Notes under the pieces: model-generated | Told to the model about the DNA's origin: nothing | What the model saw: only the letters and a program-made list of their open reading frames with translations | Database searches by the model: none | Assembly (NCBI GenBank): GCA_003290165.1 | Contig: QNQO01006269.1 | Coordinates: 1-64,000 of the forward strand | Source: Berberis thunbergii | Lineage: Eukaryota > Streptophyta > Magnoliopsida > Ranunculales > Berberidaceae | Length of the DNA stretch: 64,000 nt | Direction: 5' to 3' | Program-made: the position numbers and the translations under genes | In this document: positions 12,011 to 26,767 of the stretch, one piece after another | Numbering within the stretch: position 1 is the stretch's first letter | How the letters are laid out: every line of letters begins with the position of its first letter

Positions 12011-13927
12011 GAGCAATTCTAGATGTCGAGGGTTTGGGCGAGGGAAGTGCGTCGCACGCGAGCAGGTGAAAAAAAAAAAAAAAAAGATTTGCGAGGGAAA
12101 TGAAAATTTTCGGCGAGAAGAAGAGGGAATGGGAAGCTCGAAACCTCATTCATTCCCTCTCTCGCTCCCTCTCCCTCTCCCTCTCCCCATTTTCGACAGA
12201 TTCGACCTCCCTCTCTTCTCTTCAAATCAAACTCTCTCTTCTCCCTCGACCCTCCCTCGACTCCTTTCTCAATCTCTTTCGCAAACCCTAGACCTAGCAA
12301 AGCTCCCTTGAAAGAGGAAGAAGAATGAAGGAAGAAGAAGAAGTGAAGATTGAGAAAAAGAGCAAAACATGTTGATTTTTCTTCTTCTTCTTTCAGATCT
12401 TTTCAAAGCAAAACAGGTTGATCTTTTCAGATCTGTTCATCTTCTTCTTCTTTCTGATCCCCTCTTGTTTTTCAGATCTCTTCTTCTTCTTCCATTTTTT
12501 TTTCTTCTTTCGGCAGAGCAAAACAAGTTGATCTTTTTTTTTTTTTTTTTTCGTGGGTATACGCAGAGAAGAAGAACTGAAGAAGAAAGGGAAGAAGAAC
12601 CAAAGAAAAAAGAAGAAGCAGATCAAGATGGCTCTCCCTTTTCCTACCTTCCTTCAAACCAAATCAAAGGTATGTTGTATCTCTTCTTCTTCTTTTTTGT
12701 TTCAGATCTCTTCTTCCTTTTTTAGTGTTTTTTTCGGTAAAATTTAGCCATCACAAGCCATGTTCTGTGGGTATACCATATGCATGCTCTGTGGGTATAG
12801 CATATCTGATTTCTGATGTTGAAAATTCTTTATTTCAAATCTCTTTTTCTTCCTTTTTTTTCTGGGTTTTTTTATGTAATTTGAGTATGAGCCATGTTGC
12901 CTAACTTACAAGCTTGACTCTGTTTTTTTTTAGATAATCTTCCCTTTTTTCTGTGGTTTTTTTTATGTAATTTGGGTGGTAGGCTTATATAAGGTGGTTT
13001 GGGAGTGATTTAGAAGTCTGGGTGTTGTTCATAATTGAGTTTTACAACAGTTTTGAGGTCTGGGTATCTCTGATTTTGATAGAAAAGTGTGGGATTTAGG
13101 ATCATTTTAGTGAAATTCAAGGAAAGTTGGGTTTTTTTTTTGTGATGCAAATGAGATAGATCTGGGAGACATTTTTTGTGTGAATCTTACAAAGAGTTAG
13201 AAGATTCTTGTTGAATTTCCCCGGTTTTGGATTTTTTACATTTTAATTTTTTTTTGTGTTTTTTCATTATAAAGGGGTTAGTGGTGATTTGGTTTTTTAT
13301 TCCCGTGAGAAGTTTTAATGACAAGAAAGGCATTATTGAGGAAGTTCATCAGTTGAATGTTCAACTATACTTGTGAATGAATCAACTTTAATTCATTCAA
13401 TTATATTTATTGTGTTTTGAGTTTCTTATTTAAGGTGAACTGAAGGAGGGGTTCATCTTATTGTTCATGCATTTCGGGTCCGGCTAGATAGTTCCCTTTC
13501 CTTCATCGTCTGATAGTTCTCACACTCACAGTGAGTAGTGAGAACAAAGTATGTTGTAGATCATAGAAGTGAGGAGTCCTTGGAAAATAGTGGTATGGGA
13601 AAGAAGAAGAGAAAGAAGAAGAATCATGTTTTCCTCCCAAATTTGGTTTCTCTTTTTTCACCATTTTCCATGAGATATTTTTCTTGAAAACCAGACAGCT
13701 ATAAATTGAATAATCAGCTTACCTTACTAGGTGTGCTCATTTATATAGAAGGCAGTATGAAGCAGATGTTCTAAAACATTCAATCAATTTACATTCTTTC
13801 ATTACATTCACTAGCACATCAACTAACAAACATAAGTCTGCTACCTTGACCAATTGTTGCAAGAATGACATATGAGAATAGCATTGACAAGATATATCTT
13901 TATCTGTTGAGTACTTGAAAACCAATC
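12011..13927. repeat. Left terminal inverted repeat of the Mutator-like element
   Basis: Matches the reverse complement of 16749-18677 from GAGCAATTCTAGATG inward to the GATTGGTTTTCAAG junction. The outer 300 bp are GC-richer, followed by CTCTCC and CTTCTT runs and T-tracts. A start-like segment at 12628-12669 (MALPFPTFLQTKSK) is followed by a GTATGT donor, so the arm may contain a transcription start and a first exon. This is suggestive only. Confidence 0.88.
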
Positions 13928-14230
13928 AAGCTTCTGCTACCATGAAAAGATGGTTGAGGCCTGAGGTAAGATGTTCTCCTCATTGGGTATTCATATATCT
14001 AGCTTGGTTGTGTTGTTTGATTGACTGTTTGTGTGTTTGATGAACGTGCTTATAGTTTTCGGTATGGTAATATGACACAAAGCCTTTGCAGTACTACTTT
14101 AATAAGTATTTGCAATATATGTTGTTAGCATATAGAATTAGCGAAAGATAGATGCAACAGGGAAGAAGATTCAAAACAAGATTTGTTGATTCAATTTTGA
14201 TTTGGTTTCAGGGTTACAAAAGAGAACAGA

Positions 14231-14359
14231 ATGGCTGGAATTCTCGACAACCATGCTGAGGGTGAGAAGTATGTTGTTCACGGAGTCAGGAAATACATTC
14301 AGGGCAGAGCCCCTGAGATCATGCCATCTCTGAACAAGTTCTTTTCAGATCCCAACTAA
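14231..14359 (+). pseudogene. Exon-like segment inside the Mutator-like element, unidentified
   Basis: A 42-codon open stretch from MAGILDNHAEGEK to a TAA, ending KFFSDPN, preceded at 14210 by a pyrimidine-rich TTTCAG acceptor. Codon use looks protein-like, unlike the flanking AT-rich DNA. I do not recognise the family. A possible upstream exon ending GAG|GTAAGA near 13965 would join in a different frame. It may be a second captured gene fragment (inference). Confidence 0.4.
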
Positions 14360-15290
14360 ACGATGCCTGCAATTCGTCATTCGGAGTATGCTGCATTGCT
14401 AGGCTTATAGAAACATCTCATTATTGTTAGTTGATGAATGCTTTAAACTTCATTAAAAGTTTACATTTATAAATTTGTGATTCTAGACTTCATTAAAAGG
14501 TACATTCTTGATCACAATTTTCCCCCTCGGTGTACTAGTACTTGCCTGTGATGTTTAGTTTGCCTTTTTTTTCCGCAATAATGCTCATGGATTATGGGGA
14601 AGCCCATAAATTGTTGATCTAGTAACTATGAAGTATTTTGAAGTTAATCTTAGTGAGGATGTTATATTACTCGTAAGTCTAGTTGTTTTATTTGCAAGGG
14701 CTTTTGCAACGGTGTCTTTGTGGCATTTTTTCTAGTATCATTGATGTAAATTGAACTTCCATTGCCTATGGGGCTTGACTAGATTTACATCATATTTCAC
14801 CTTGGGTATGTCCACAGCAATCCCCTCTGTGAATTCATGGCTTAGTTTGTACCGAGCAGCTGATACAAACAAAGATTTAACCCACATATCTGCTTCCACT
14901 TGATGTATGAAAACGTTGTCCTTCTATAACTTTGAGCTTGTAGAAAGATCAACAATTTATACAAAATACGTGCTCCACGTCTGTGTAAGCCGACTATTCA
15001 TATATCATTTGTAGCTCTCCACAGAGCTCAAGATACTCTCTTTCACAACATTCACAAGACTGCTTAAAAGACAACAAATTTACAATTGTCGATTCTATTG
15101 ACCAAGAATAGCTAAATGTTCCAGTTTGTATCATATAAAAGGTAAGAGGTGACTGTGTACTTAATGTTAAACTTGTAAACAATTTTGTTTCTCGCTGCTG
15201 CTGTCATGCTATTGTGGTCGTTGGTATTTTGTTCTTTTTGTTACTTCTTGAATAAAAATAAGTTGATGCATGGTATCCACCCTTGGCCTT

Positions 15291-16560
<1,270 letters not shown>

Positions 16561-16748
16561 TCAACTCCATTAGTTTGCAAGGATTTGTAAAAAAAAAATT
16601 GATTTAGGAGGCAGAAATTTAAAGATAATGCATGCTAAACAGAAGTAACAAGAACAATATGAAACACAAATTTCATCATATAATCAAACATATTACATTA
16701 CATATAATTGCATCATTCGCCCAAGAGCTTTCTCATTCTGACAGTTTT

Positions 16749-18677
16749 GATTGGTTTTCAAGTACTCAACAGATAAAGATATATCTTGTCAATGCTATTC
16801 TCATATGTCATTCTTGCAACAATTGGTCAAGGTAGCAGACTTATGTTTGTTAGTTGATGTGCTAGTGAATGTAATGAAAGAATGTAAAATTGATTGAATG
16901 TTTTAGAACATCTGCTTCATACTGCCTTCTATATAAATGAGCACACCTAGTAAGGTAAGCTGATTATTCAATTTATAGCTGTCTGGTTTTCAAGAAAAAT
17001 ATCTCATGGAAAATGGTGAAAAAAGAGAAACCAAATTTGGGAGGAAAACATGATTCTTCTTCTTTCTCTTCTTCTTTCCCATACCACTATTTTCCAAGGA
17101 CTCCTCACTTCTATGATCTACAACATACTTTGTTCTCACTACTCACTGTGAGTGTGAGAACTATCAGACGATGAAGGAAAGGGAACTATCTAGCCGGACC
17201 CGAAATGCATGAACAATAAGATGAACCCCTCCTTCACTTCACCTTAAATAAGAAACTCAAAACACAATAAATATAATTGAATGAATTAAAGTTGATTCAT
17301 TCACAAGTATAGTTGAACATTCAACTGATGAACTTCCTCAATAATGCCTTTCTTGTCATTAAAACTTCTCACGGGAATAAAAAACCAAATCACCACTAAC
17401 CCCTTTATAATGAAAAAACACAAAAAAAAATTAAAATGTAAAAAATCCAAAACCGGGGAAATTCAACAAGAATCTTCTAACTCTTTGTAAGATTCACACA
17501 AAAAATGTCTCCCAGATCTATCTCATTTGCATCACAAAAAAAAAAACCCAACTTTCCCTGAATTTCACTAAAATGATCCTAAAGCCCACACTTTTCTATC
17601 AAAATCAGAGATACCCAGACCTCAAAACTGTTGTAAAACTCAATTATGAACAACACCCAGACTTCTAAATCACTCCCAAACCACCTTATATAAGCCTACC
17701 ACCCAAATTACATAAAAAAAAACCACAGAAAAAAGGGAAGATTATCTAAAAAAAAACAGAGTCAAGCTTGTAAGTTAGGCAACATGGCTCATACTCAAAT
17801 TACATAAAAAAAAAACCCAGAAAAAAGGAAGAAAAAGAGATCTGAAATAAAGAATTTTCAACATCAGAAATCAGATATGCTATACCCACAGAACATGGCT
17901 CGTGATGGCTAAATTTTACCTAAAAAAACACTAAAAAAAGGAAGAAGAGATCTGAAACAAAAAAGAAGAAGAAGAGATACAACATACCTTTGATTTGGTT
18001 TGAAGGAAGGTAGGAAAAGGGAGAGCCATCTTGATCTGCTTCTTCTTTTTTCTTTGGTTCTTCTTCCCCTTTCTTCTTCAGTTCTTCTTCTCTGCGTATA
18101 CCCACGAAATCAAAAAAAAAAAAAAAAAAAAAAGATCAACTTGTTTTGCTCTGCCGAAAGAAGAAAAAAAATGGAAGAAGAAGAAGAGATCTGAAAAAAC
18201 AAGAGGGGATCAGAAAGAAGAAGAAGATGAACAGATCTGAAAAGATCAACCTATTTTGCTTTGAAAAGATCTGAAAGAAGAAGAAGAAAAATCAATCTGT
18301 TTTGCTCTTTTTTTCAATCTTCACTTCTTCTTATTCCTTCATTCTTCTTCCTCTTTCGAGGGAGCTTTGCTAGGTCTAGGGTTTGTGGAAGAGATTGAGA
18401 AAGGAGTCGAGGGAGGGGTCGAGGGAGAAGAGATAGTTTGATTTGAAGAGAAGAGAGGGAGGTCGAATCTGTCGAAAATGGGAGAGGGAGAGGGAGAGGG
18501 AGCGAGAGACAGAGGGAGCGAGAGAGGGAATGAATGAGGTTTCGAGCGTCCATTCCCTCTTCTTCTCGCCCAAAATTTTCATTTCCCTCGCAAATCTTTT
18601 TTTTTTTCACCTGCTCGCGTGCGACGCACTTCCCTCGCCCAAAACCTCGCCCAAACCCTCAACATCTAGAATTGCTC
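16749..18677. repeat. Right terminal inverted repeat of the Mutator-like element
   Basis: Reverse complement of 12011-13927 with few differences, for example a short duplicated GGGCGAGG segment near 18640 and small poly-A length changes. It ends in CATCTAGAATTGCTC, immediately followed by the 9-bp TSD. Confidence 0.88.
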
Positions 18678-18686
18678 TAATTTTAT

Positions 18687-19945
18687 TCTCCTGGTTTTAA
18701 GAAATATTTTGGTATGCCAAAAAAAAATGTAAAAAATTCTAAAAATACAGGGTATGTGAAATACATGAAAAAAAATAAGATGTAAGTAATAAATATATTA
18801 AACACATTAAATGAAACCTAAATACCTATAGTTTAGGAGTAGTTTCAAAATTAATATATCTTTCTTAACGAAAATTGTGCTAATGGTGAAGCAGCTTACT
18901 ATGTCATGTCGCATTTTCTTTCCAAAATGCCCTCCTCAATTTTCACAATTCTTTGTGACATTTTCTTCTCTAAAGATGAAAATCTCAATTTTTTTACCTC
19001 TTAATGAAGCAAATAAAGTAGGAGAAACTTTTATAGAACGTCAAGCACGTATCTGACCCACCCGCCAAGATCGATGAGGAGGAAGGATGGTCCTTATCTC
19101 TCAGCCAAAAGTGGACCCCACTGTGGGTATACACACTCATTCGTGTATGGATAATAAATTTAGTGTCAAATGTAAAACAAACAAACAAACATATTAACCA
19201 TGTCAGTCCAATCAAATGCCAACACAAACAATACCTCACACTACCAATGAACAGAGCTTTGTCTCATCTCACTTTATGTCTTCAACTTCAACCGCTCTCT
19301 CTCCTCGCTCAATGTTTTCTTCAATCAAACACAACATAATCTTTCCACAAAAATTACACCTAAATCAATTCAACACCCAATAATCTCTCCGAAAGGTTAG
19401 AGACTCCATTGTTTGAATGGGATTAGCTCGGATTGGATCGAGAAGTTGTTGGTTTGAAGAGATGAAGTTAGAGACTCCATCGTTGCAGAAATGGAAAGAG
19501 AGTAGTGGTTGATGTAGACTTTGCAACACACTTCAAGCACCACCATTTCTTTCTTTTTCTCTCTCTAATTTATGGAGACTTTCAATTGTTACTTTATCAT
19601 GAGTTCTCATGTGTGGTGAAGTTTAGAAATTGTTCGTTCCCCTGTGAAACCATAATCAATTAAAAGCACATTTCAATGCATTATCTGATAATAACACCAC
19701 AAATGTGTGAGTGGTGGATGCATTATATAATAATAAACACCACAAATGTGTGAGTGGTGGGTGTTGGGGATTAATTTTGTTCATATGATGATGGGTTGAG
19801 ATGGTGATTGCAGGTGAGATGGGATGAAGGTGATACAAATTAGATGGGGTGGAGTGTGGAGTGTGGAGGTGGTGGTGTTGTTTGATGTATGGGGTAAAGG
19901 TAGTGGGGAAGGAGGAATTGGGGGATTTCATGGACCTTTGATGTT
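18687..19945. other. Intergenic spacer
   Basis: AT-rich sequence with no recognised gene. A short tandem duplication centred at 19690-19765 repeats the segment CACCACAAATGTGTGAGTGG twice. Confidence 0.6.
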
Positions 19946-19953
19946 GTGAGAGA

Positions 19954-22063
19954 TAAGGCTGTTAAACGGTTCAAATGGTTCAATTTTGTACCAAAATCGA
20001 AATCGAACCAAGCTCAAGTTCGATTTTCAGTTCGATTCGGTTATCCAATTTTAAATTAAAAAAACCAAAATTGAACCAAACCATGCGGTTCAATTCAATT
20101 CGGGTTTTTTTCGATTTTTCGTAACAAAATGTTTCACTGTAATTTCAAAATACAATCCTAAAATTCAGTCCTATAAATAGTCCTAAAATGCAGCCCTGGA
20201 AGAATAGCCCTGGATTATTGCAGTCCTATAGAATAGCCCTGGATTATTGCAGTCCTATAATTTTAAAAGCAAAATTACAGTTGCAGCCCTATAATTGCAG
20301 TCCTTAATATACAAAATAGCAAAATGCATCCCTGTAATTGCAGCCTTGTCATTTCAAAATACAATATATGTGAAGCAACCTTTGGGAGCGTCTTTCCTTC
20401 AACAAAAAAACACCAAGAACCCCCTACTAGGAGTAGAAGCAATTGTTATCATTTTTGTTTATGTTCATATTCATATTCCCACATAAACAAGAACATTTAA
20501 GTGATATCAATTAAAAATCAAGGCTTTGACTTACATTTAGTGATATGTACCTCTCATAATCGAGTAGATATGCACCTAGCCCTACAAAATCCTGTAGCAG
20601 GTGATATGTACCTCTCATAATGATCCCAAACATGAGACTGTTGTCGTAGTTCCAATTTAGTGAGAAGATTTGATGCCTCATTCGACCCACCTCCGCATTC
20701 ACTCACCTTTGGAGTTTGTTGGCTTGATGTTGAGTCAGGTTGAAGTGTCGGTGACGATGAATGACTTACAATTTCTGTCTACATAAATCCATATAAAAAA
20801 GATCAGTTGATATTAAGTTTAACATAAACATACAAAAAATCAAATGATATTAACCTATGTTTACCTAAGACAATGTTCTCTTTTTTTATGAACTTTCTGA
20901 TTTCTTCGTAATCACCATTGGGATTGACTGCAGTCAGCATCATTTAAAAATAGTCAGCAAAGAACCAACAAAAAAAACTACAAAAAACACATTACAAGTT
21001 TACAACCAATGTGGAACAATTAAGGTTGAGAAGGGACACAACCTCACAAAAAAAAGGACAACTATACTCTGGAAGATTGGTTATGGTTATTGAGTGATAG
21101 AGAGAAGTGAAGAGAGGAATTTGCTGTTGTTTGAGCTCGCACTCCACTCACCACCTCCTCAATCGAAACCCCACCAGCGCCACCGTCACCAATCCACCGG
21201 CCTTCGTCAACCCATTTCCAAGCTTATTCAAATCGCCAACCTGCGATGTGCGAAAACCCCCCACCCCACAAATCGCAAAACCCCCACCCAATTAACGATG
21301 TGCGCAAAAACCCCCACCCCACAAATCGCCAACCTGCGATGTCGATGTGCGATCTGCGAAAAACCCCACTCCACAGATCATAGGACCGTGGAACTAAAAA
21401 ATGAAGAAGAATAAAGTAAGAAGAAGAAAATAATAATAAGAAATCAAGAAAACATGAGATATTGAGGGGTTGAAGTACTTACATGGTCTTGAGAAGAAAC
21501 AAATCCTTCTTCTATTGCATTCTTCAACTGATCTGAAGCTGTGATCTCTGAAAGCAAAATAAAAACAGTAGATCTTAGCTAGCTATTGAGATAGAGAAAA
21601 AAAAAACTAAGAAAAAATTAGGAAGAAATGATAACGAACCTGAAGCTGAAGAGAAGAAAGGTCTCATGAGCTCTGAGATCAAAGGAACTCAAACAAGAAG
21701 ATGAATAAATCTGAGATATATGGGAAGGGAGTGGAGATTTGAGAGAAAAGTTGGAAATAAAGGAAGGAGGCGGTGGCTTTTTTGGCATTTGAGAATTGAG
21801 AGTGAATGAATACTTATATATGGACTTTGTGAGAATAGTTAGTCAATTTAGGGTTGTGATGGTAATTGTAGAAATTTCTCTTTATATGGTTTGATTTGAT
21901 TATTTCGGTTTTCAAAATTTTGAAAATCAAAACCGAACTGAACTTCATTCGATTAAATTCGGTTTTTACTATTCGATTACGGTTATTTTTCGGTTTGATT
22001 ATTTATTGGTTCAATTCGATTCGACTAGTTTGGTCGGTTTTCAGAAACCAATTAACAGCCCTA
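19954..22063. mobile_element. hAT-like non-autonomous element (2.1 kb)
   Basis: Terminal inverted repeats TAAGGCTGTTAAACGGTT (left) and TAGGGCTGTTAATTGGTT (right, reverse-complemented). Flanking 8-bp direct repeats GTGAGAGA (19946-19953) and GTGAGATA (22064-22071) match at 7 of 8 positions, as for hAT. Subterminal regions are rich in CGGTTCAA-type motifs on both sides. The interior has a duplicated ATAGCCCTGGATTATTGCAG unit near 20205-20250 and C-rich repeats near 21240-21370. No transposase domain was recognised. Confidence 0.7.
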
Positions 22064-22071
22064 GTGAGATA

Positions 22072-24643
22072 TATGTATTGCTTAATTTGTTTTCTAAAAC
22101 AATAATAAATAACAAAAATTTTGAATTAATGTAGACCCATCACACAACTATCAACTCATATTTTTTTCTTCGTGAAATTTAAATTTTTAACTAAAACAAT
22201 AGCAATCATTCTTGAATAATCAAATTATAATCATTTTTTTTGTATCATTAGAATTAGATATAAGTTATTAAAAAATACTCAGTCATATGATCATGTGGTT
22301 GTGTAACTATGCTTTTAAAATAATAAAAAAACAATTGTGATCGCACATAGTGTGCGTCCAGGGCCAGCCAGGAAACTACAGTGCTCTATCTTTAGTTCCA
22401 AAACTACCCTTTATCTCATTATATCCCTTTACAAATTATTATTAATTACTCTGTATATCCTTTAATTGGCATGTGAAGCTTAAGTCAAGCACAATGAGTC
22501 TTGAAAGAATGGCGATTCCACAAAGCAACCTGATTTATTGTGAGTTTTACCAAAAACAAAACAAATAGATTGTCAAAAAAGGTTAATTTTCAAAGTTGTG
22601 ATAATATTGCAATAAAATCGTCTTTTAGCATGTGTGACATGACCAATTTTTATCAATTTGAGGGTTTTTTTTTATATAATTTACAATTAACAGAGGGTCT
22701 TAAAATATGTTATGTTGAGGTATGTTTTGTAAATCATGTGACAAGATGTTGTGATTTTTTTTAATCGTAATCCATAATTTGTTTTCATATTTTGTAATTT
22801 AGTGACTTATTTGGAAAGTGTCGAAGGCATGACCTAAGGATTAGGCATGCCACTATACTCATGCCAACGGCACGGATACACACTGTGAAAAGTGTATGGT
22901 CGTGTCGTTGGTAGGTTGGTACACTAGTATAAGTAAAAGAAAGGATAATTAGAAAATTAGGGGTGGTTTCAAAAGTCAATAAATAATTAGAAAAAAAACT
23001 CTGAAATTAACGAAAAAAACTCAAAATTTTCAAAAAATGTAAATTTTTCTTTCCCCTTTTTTCGTAATTTCAAAAAAACAAAAAATTCGACGAAATTTCA
23101 CGAAAACACAATCCTTGCTAAGGAATAACTCTATTCACCCCCTCTATTTACATCTATGTCCCCCAAAATCTCAAGGGTATTAGTTTACCCTTGTTGTAGG
23201 TCTATTGGGCAACCAAGAGGAAGATAAATGCAAAAGCAACCGTATAGGAGGGGCATGAGAGGGAAAGAGAAATATGGATTGGAAGATAATTGCTTCTGAA
23301 ACCGCTCAATGCATCTACATGTTTCTCTGGTGAAACATGAGATGGATACAAATTTGCAGTCACTGACTAGTGTAAACTTATTCTAAAAAATCATTAGAAG
23401 CGTAGAAACTAAACTAAAGTACGATGAACTAAATTTAGTTAGATATTAAATAATTAATATTATAAAGCACGAATATTTTAATTAATAGATCATATTGGAG
23501 ACAATCTTAAATTTAACTCATACTTATTAGTTATTATGTTATAGATTTTACTAAAGTTGACACTATAAGAGTATTTCAAATGGAGAGCTTAACCACAAAC
23601 TCAAATTCCAAGTGGCATAAGATAGGTGAAACAATTTGAGCCTTGAGGTTGAGGGTGAGTGCACTCCAATAAGAGATTTAACAAAATCAAAATATGATTT
23701 TCACGGGAAATAGTCATTATTCTTTAAACCCCAAAGAAGAGTCAAAATAGGCATTGGGTAAAGCACGCAAGATAGTCCTATGCACACACATGACTATTTC
23801 ATGTGCCTAGCTTCGCCCAAATGAATCAAGTTCATACAGTTTTCTAACAATGGATCTGGTCATGCATTGAATATGAAATTGCACCCTCAGTTCTGAATCG
23901 AAAACCAAATTTATTTGAGCTTACCCATTGGAGATGCTTTAGAGGTTGAGGGTAGTTCTACTCCAATGGATCATTCAACAAAATCTCAAAATGATATAAA
24001 TATAACTTTTGGGGTGTAAATACTAAATAGTAATTTTATACTATTTGTTTACTAGATAGAGGTAATCATTGGGATTAGACGCCTAAAACTATTTTGTGTG
24101 CTTGGCTCAGTTCAAATCTAATCGGCTCATTCACCTTTCTAACAATTGTTTGGGTTAAAACCTCAAAACCATTGAGCTTTGCGTTTTCCATTGACATATA
24201 AATCCATCATCAAAGCCCAAACAAAAATCATATTTGGTTTTTGAGCTTGCCCATAAGAGGTGTTCTTGAGGTTTAAAAAATAGAAAATATTTCAAAGGAA
24301 GAAATATTCATGTGATTAGTGAGACCGAGAATTGTCAATGTAAACAACAGTGCTTATGTAAAAGAACGGGAAAAAAATTGTTTTCCATAGTGGAAAACTA
24401 CCAAATAAGAAAAACAATGCTCTATAAATTTAAATTCTTGAGTTGATAAAACACCTATTGTTTATTAACTGAATATTCTAAAAAAATCCAGAAATCGAAA
24501 ACAAATAATGCGTCCTCCGACATTAGCCTATAATTACTAATTGGTAAGGAAATTTGTCAAAGATTTTTAGTGCAAATAATCTTTGCAAAAATCAGATGTA
24601 TAAACTTTGAAATGACTATTTTAATAAAAGTCATTGTTGATGT
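22072..24643. other. Intergenic spacer with decayed repeats
   Basis: AT-rich. Related segments containing ACTCCAATRGAT-like and TTGAGCTTGCCCAT-like strings recur between about 23575 and 24280, suggesting decayed MITEs, but I could not define their ends. No gene seen. Confidence 0.5.
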
Positions 24644-24652
24644 TTTAGAAAA

Positions 24653-24698
24653 GGTGACTACTAAATAACACCACCATTTATCCTGATGGACACCACCA
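24653..24698. repeat. Left terminal inverted repeat of the giant element
   Basis: Starts GGTGACTACTAAATAAC directly after the 9-bp TSD. It is paired with 44449-44494. A LINE inserted about 50 bp further in, at 24749, cuts the subterminal region. Confidence 0.72.
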
Positions 24699-24748
24699 TT
24701 TACCTATTTTTTTCTAAATCTACTGAAGGACACCGACCACTAGTATAT

Positions 24749-26760
24749 CATCATCATCAAAGCCCATTCTCGATATTTTTGGGGTCGGCTACATGGATTT
24801 TGGTTCTCCAAGCAATGCAAGTTTTCAATGATATCTTCGCCTAATCCAAGCTCAATGCTATCTTCACTCACCGCCTTCATCCAAGTTTTCAACGGTCGTC
24901 CCCTCCGTCTATACCCTCCATTAACTTGCCAATCTAGACATTTTCTAATTGGCGACGTGCTTGGTCTCCTCCGCACATGACCAAACCAAGTTAAACGTCT
25001 TTCTCTAATTTTTCCCTCTATGGGCGCTACACCTAAGTATCTCCTAATTCTTTCATTTCTAATTTTATCCTTACGAGTTTTACCACACATCCACCTTAAC
25101 ATACGCATTTCTGCTACTGTCATCCGATGCGTATGTTGTCTCGTAGTAGCCCAACATTCTGAACCGTATAGCATGACTGGTCGAACAATTGTCTTATAGC
25201 ATTTCCCTTTTAGCCTTGCAAGCATCCTTCTATCACATATATACTTCTGACGTCATTCTCCATTTCAACCAACCAGCTTTAATCCTATGATCTACATTTT
25301 CTCCAATAGCACCATTCTTTTGAATTATAGATCCTAGATATCGAAAAGCCTCACATTTTGGGACATTTACACATTCGATCTCAATTTCATTACTTCTTCC
25401 TCGTGGTTCACAACCAAAGTTGCACACGAGATATTCCGTCTTCGAACGGCTAATTCTAAAACATTTATTCTCTAAAGCCTCCCGCCACCTATCTAATTTT
25501 TGACCTAAACATGCACTAGTCTCATCAATTAAGACAATATTATCTGCAAATAACATGCACCAAGGTACATCTTCTTGCAAATGCCTCATCAACTCATCCA
25601 TGACCAAAGAAAAGAGATATGGACTTAACGCCGACCCCTGATGTAGTCCTACTAACACTGGAAATTCACTGGACATCCCACCTACTGCGCGAACACTTGT
25701 TACAGCCCCTTCATACATATCCTTAATGATTTCAACATAACATTGAGAAACTTTCTTCCTTTCAAACACCCACCAAATTAACTCCCTGGGGATCCTATCA
25801 TATGCTTTCTGTAGATCAATAAAAAACATATGCAAACTCTTACGTGCCTCTCGATAATTTTCTATAGTTTGCCTAAGCAGAAAGATGGCCTTCGTAGTAG
25901 ACCTACCTGATATAAATCCAAATTGATTATCCGAAACCGTGGTTAAACTCCTAAGTCTTCGTTCTATAACCCTCTCCCAAAGTTTCATCGTATGACTCAT
26001 AAGCTTTATCCCTTTATAGTTCGAGCAATTCTGGATATCCCCTTTGTTATTATAAATTGGTACCACAATGCTATGCCTCCATGAATCTTCCATTTTTCTA
26101 GTTTCCAAAATCTTATTAAAGAGCGTAGCTAGCCATTGAATCTCAACTTCTCCCAGACATTTCCATGCTTCAATTGGTATATCATCCAGTCCAACGACCT
26201 TCCTTGTCTTCATTCTTTTTAATGCTTCTTTAACTTCTGTGGCACTAACTCTGCGATGGAACACGCGATCTCCCCTTTCTTTACCTAGCCTATTATAAAG
26301 ATCATCATATGCTCTCTTCTTAGCTTCCCATACTGTTTTATTATTCAACTTCTTAGCTTGCTTATAAAGCTCATAAGACTCTAGGCACCTATCTTTTCGC
26401 CACTCCTTAAAGCAACTTTTCTTTTTCCGTAATGGTTTGTTGCACATCAGCGTTCCACCACCATGTCTCCTTACCGTATAAACCACCTCTTTTGGCCTCT
26501 CCTAACTCTTCCTTGGCACATCTTCTTATTCGGTTTGCCAAATGTTCAAAAAGATTCGCGCTACTAGTCCTATCCTTTGGTTCGAGATTCTCTCAACCCT
26601 CTGAAACTGTCTGGTCACCCAAAATCTTCTTTCTAAATTTTTGGCACACATCTCCCTGTAAGGTCCACCACTTAGTTCACGGTCTAACCTGTTCTATAGC
26701 AATACGAACCCTACTCTTAAGACAAAAATCAAGAACTAACAGCCTATGTTGGTTTGTCAG
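24749..26760 (-). mobile_element. RTE-like LINE, 5'-truncated copy
   Basis: Same family as 5865-8670, here on the minus strand. Its 3' end is a TGATGATGATG tail at 24749. A 7-bp direct repeat AGTATAT flanks it (24742-24748 and 26761-26767). The reverse-transcriptase frame is open for 417 codons (25233-26486) and continues in another frame at 24740-25225 after a frameshift. The catalytic box reads MLFADNIVLID, with Asn replacing the second Asp, so it cannot polymerise. Compared with the other copy it lacks about 200 bp between GKERG and DRVFHRRV, and it has lost the endonuclease by 5' truncation. Confidence 0.88.
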
Positions 26761-26767
26761 AGTATAT

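Noticed and set aside
12011..13000. Short open frames in the inverted-repeat arm, including MALPFPTFLQTKSK
   Set aside because: They are duplicated in the other arm, rich in simple CT/AAG repeats and show no known domain, so they are described as part of the transposon rather than a gene.
23575..24290. Possible MITE pair flanked by TATTTCAAA
   Set aside because: Direct 9-mers exist, but the supposed ends do not form matching inverted repeats, so the boundary could be chance.
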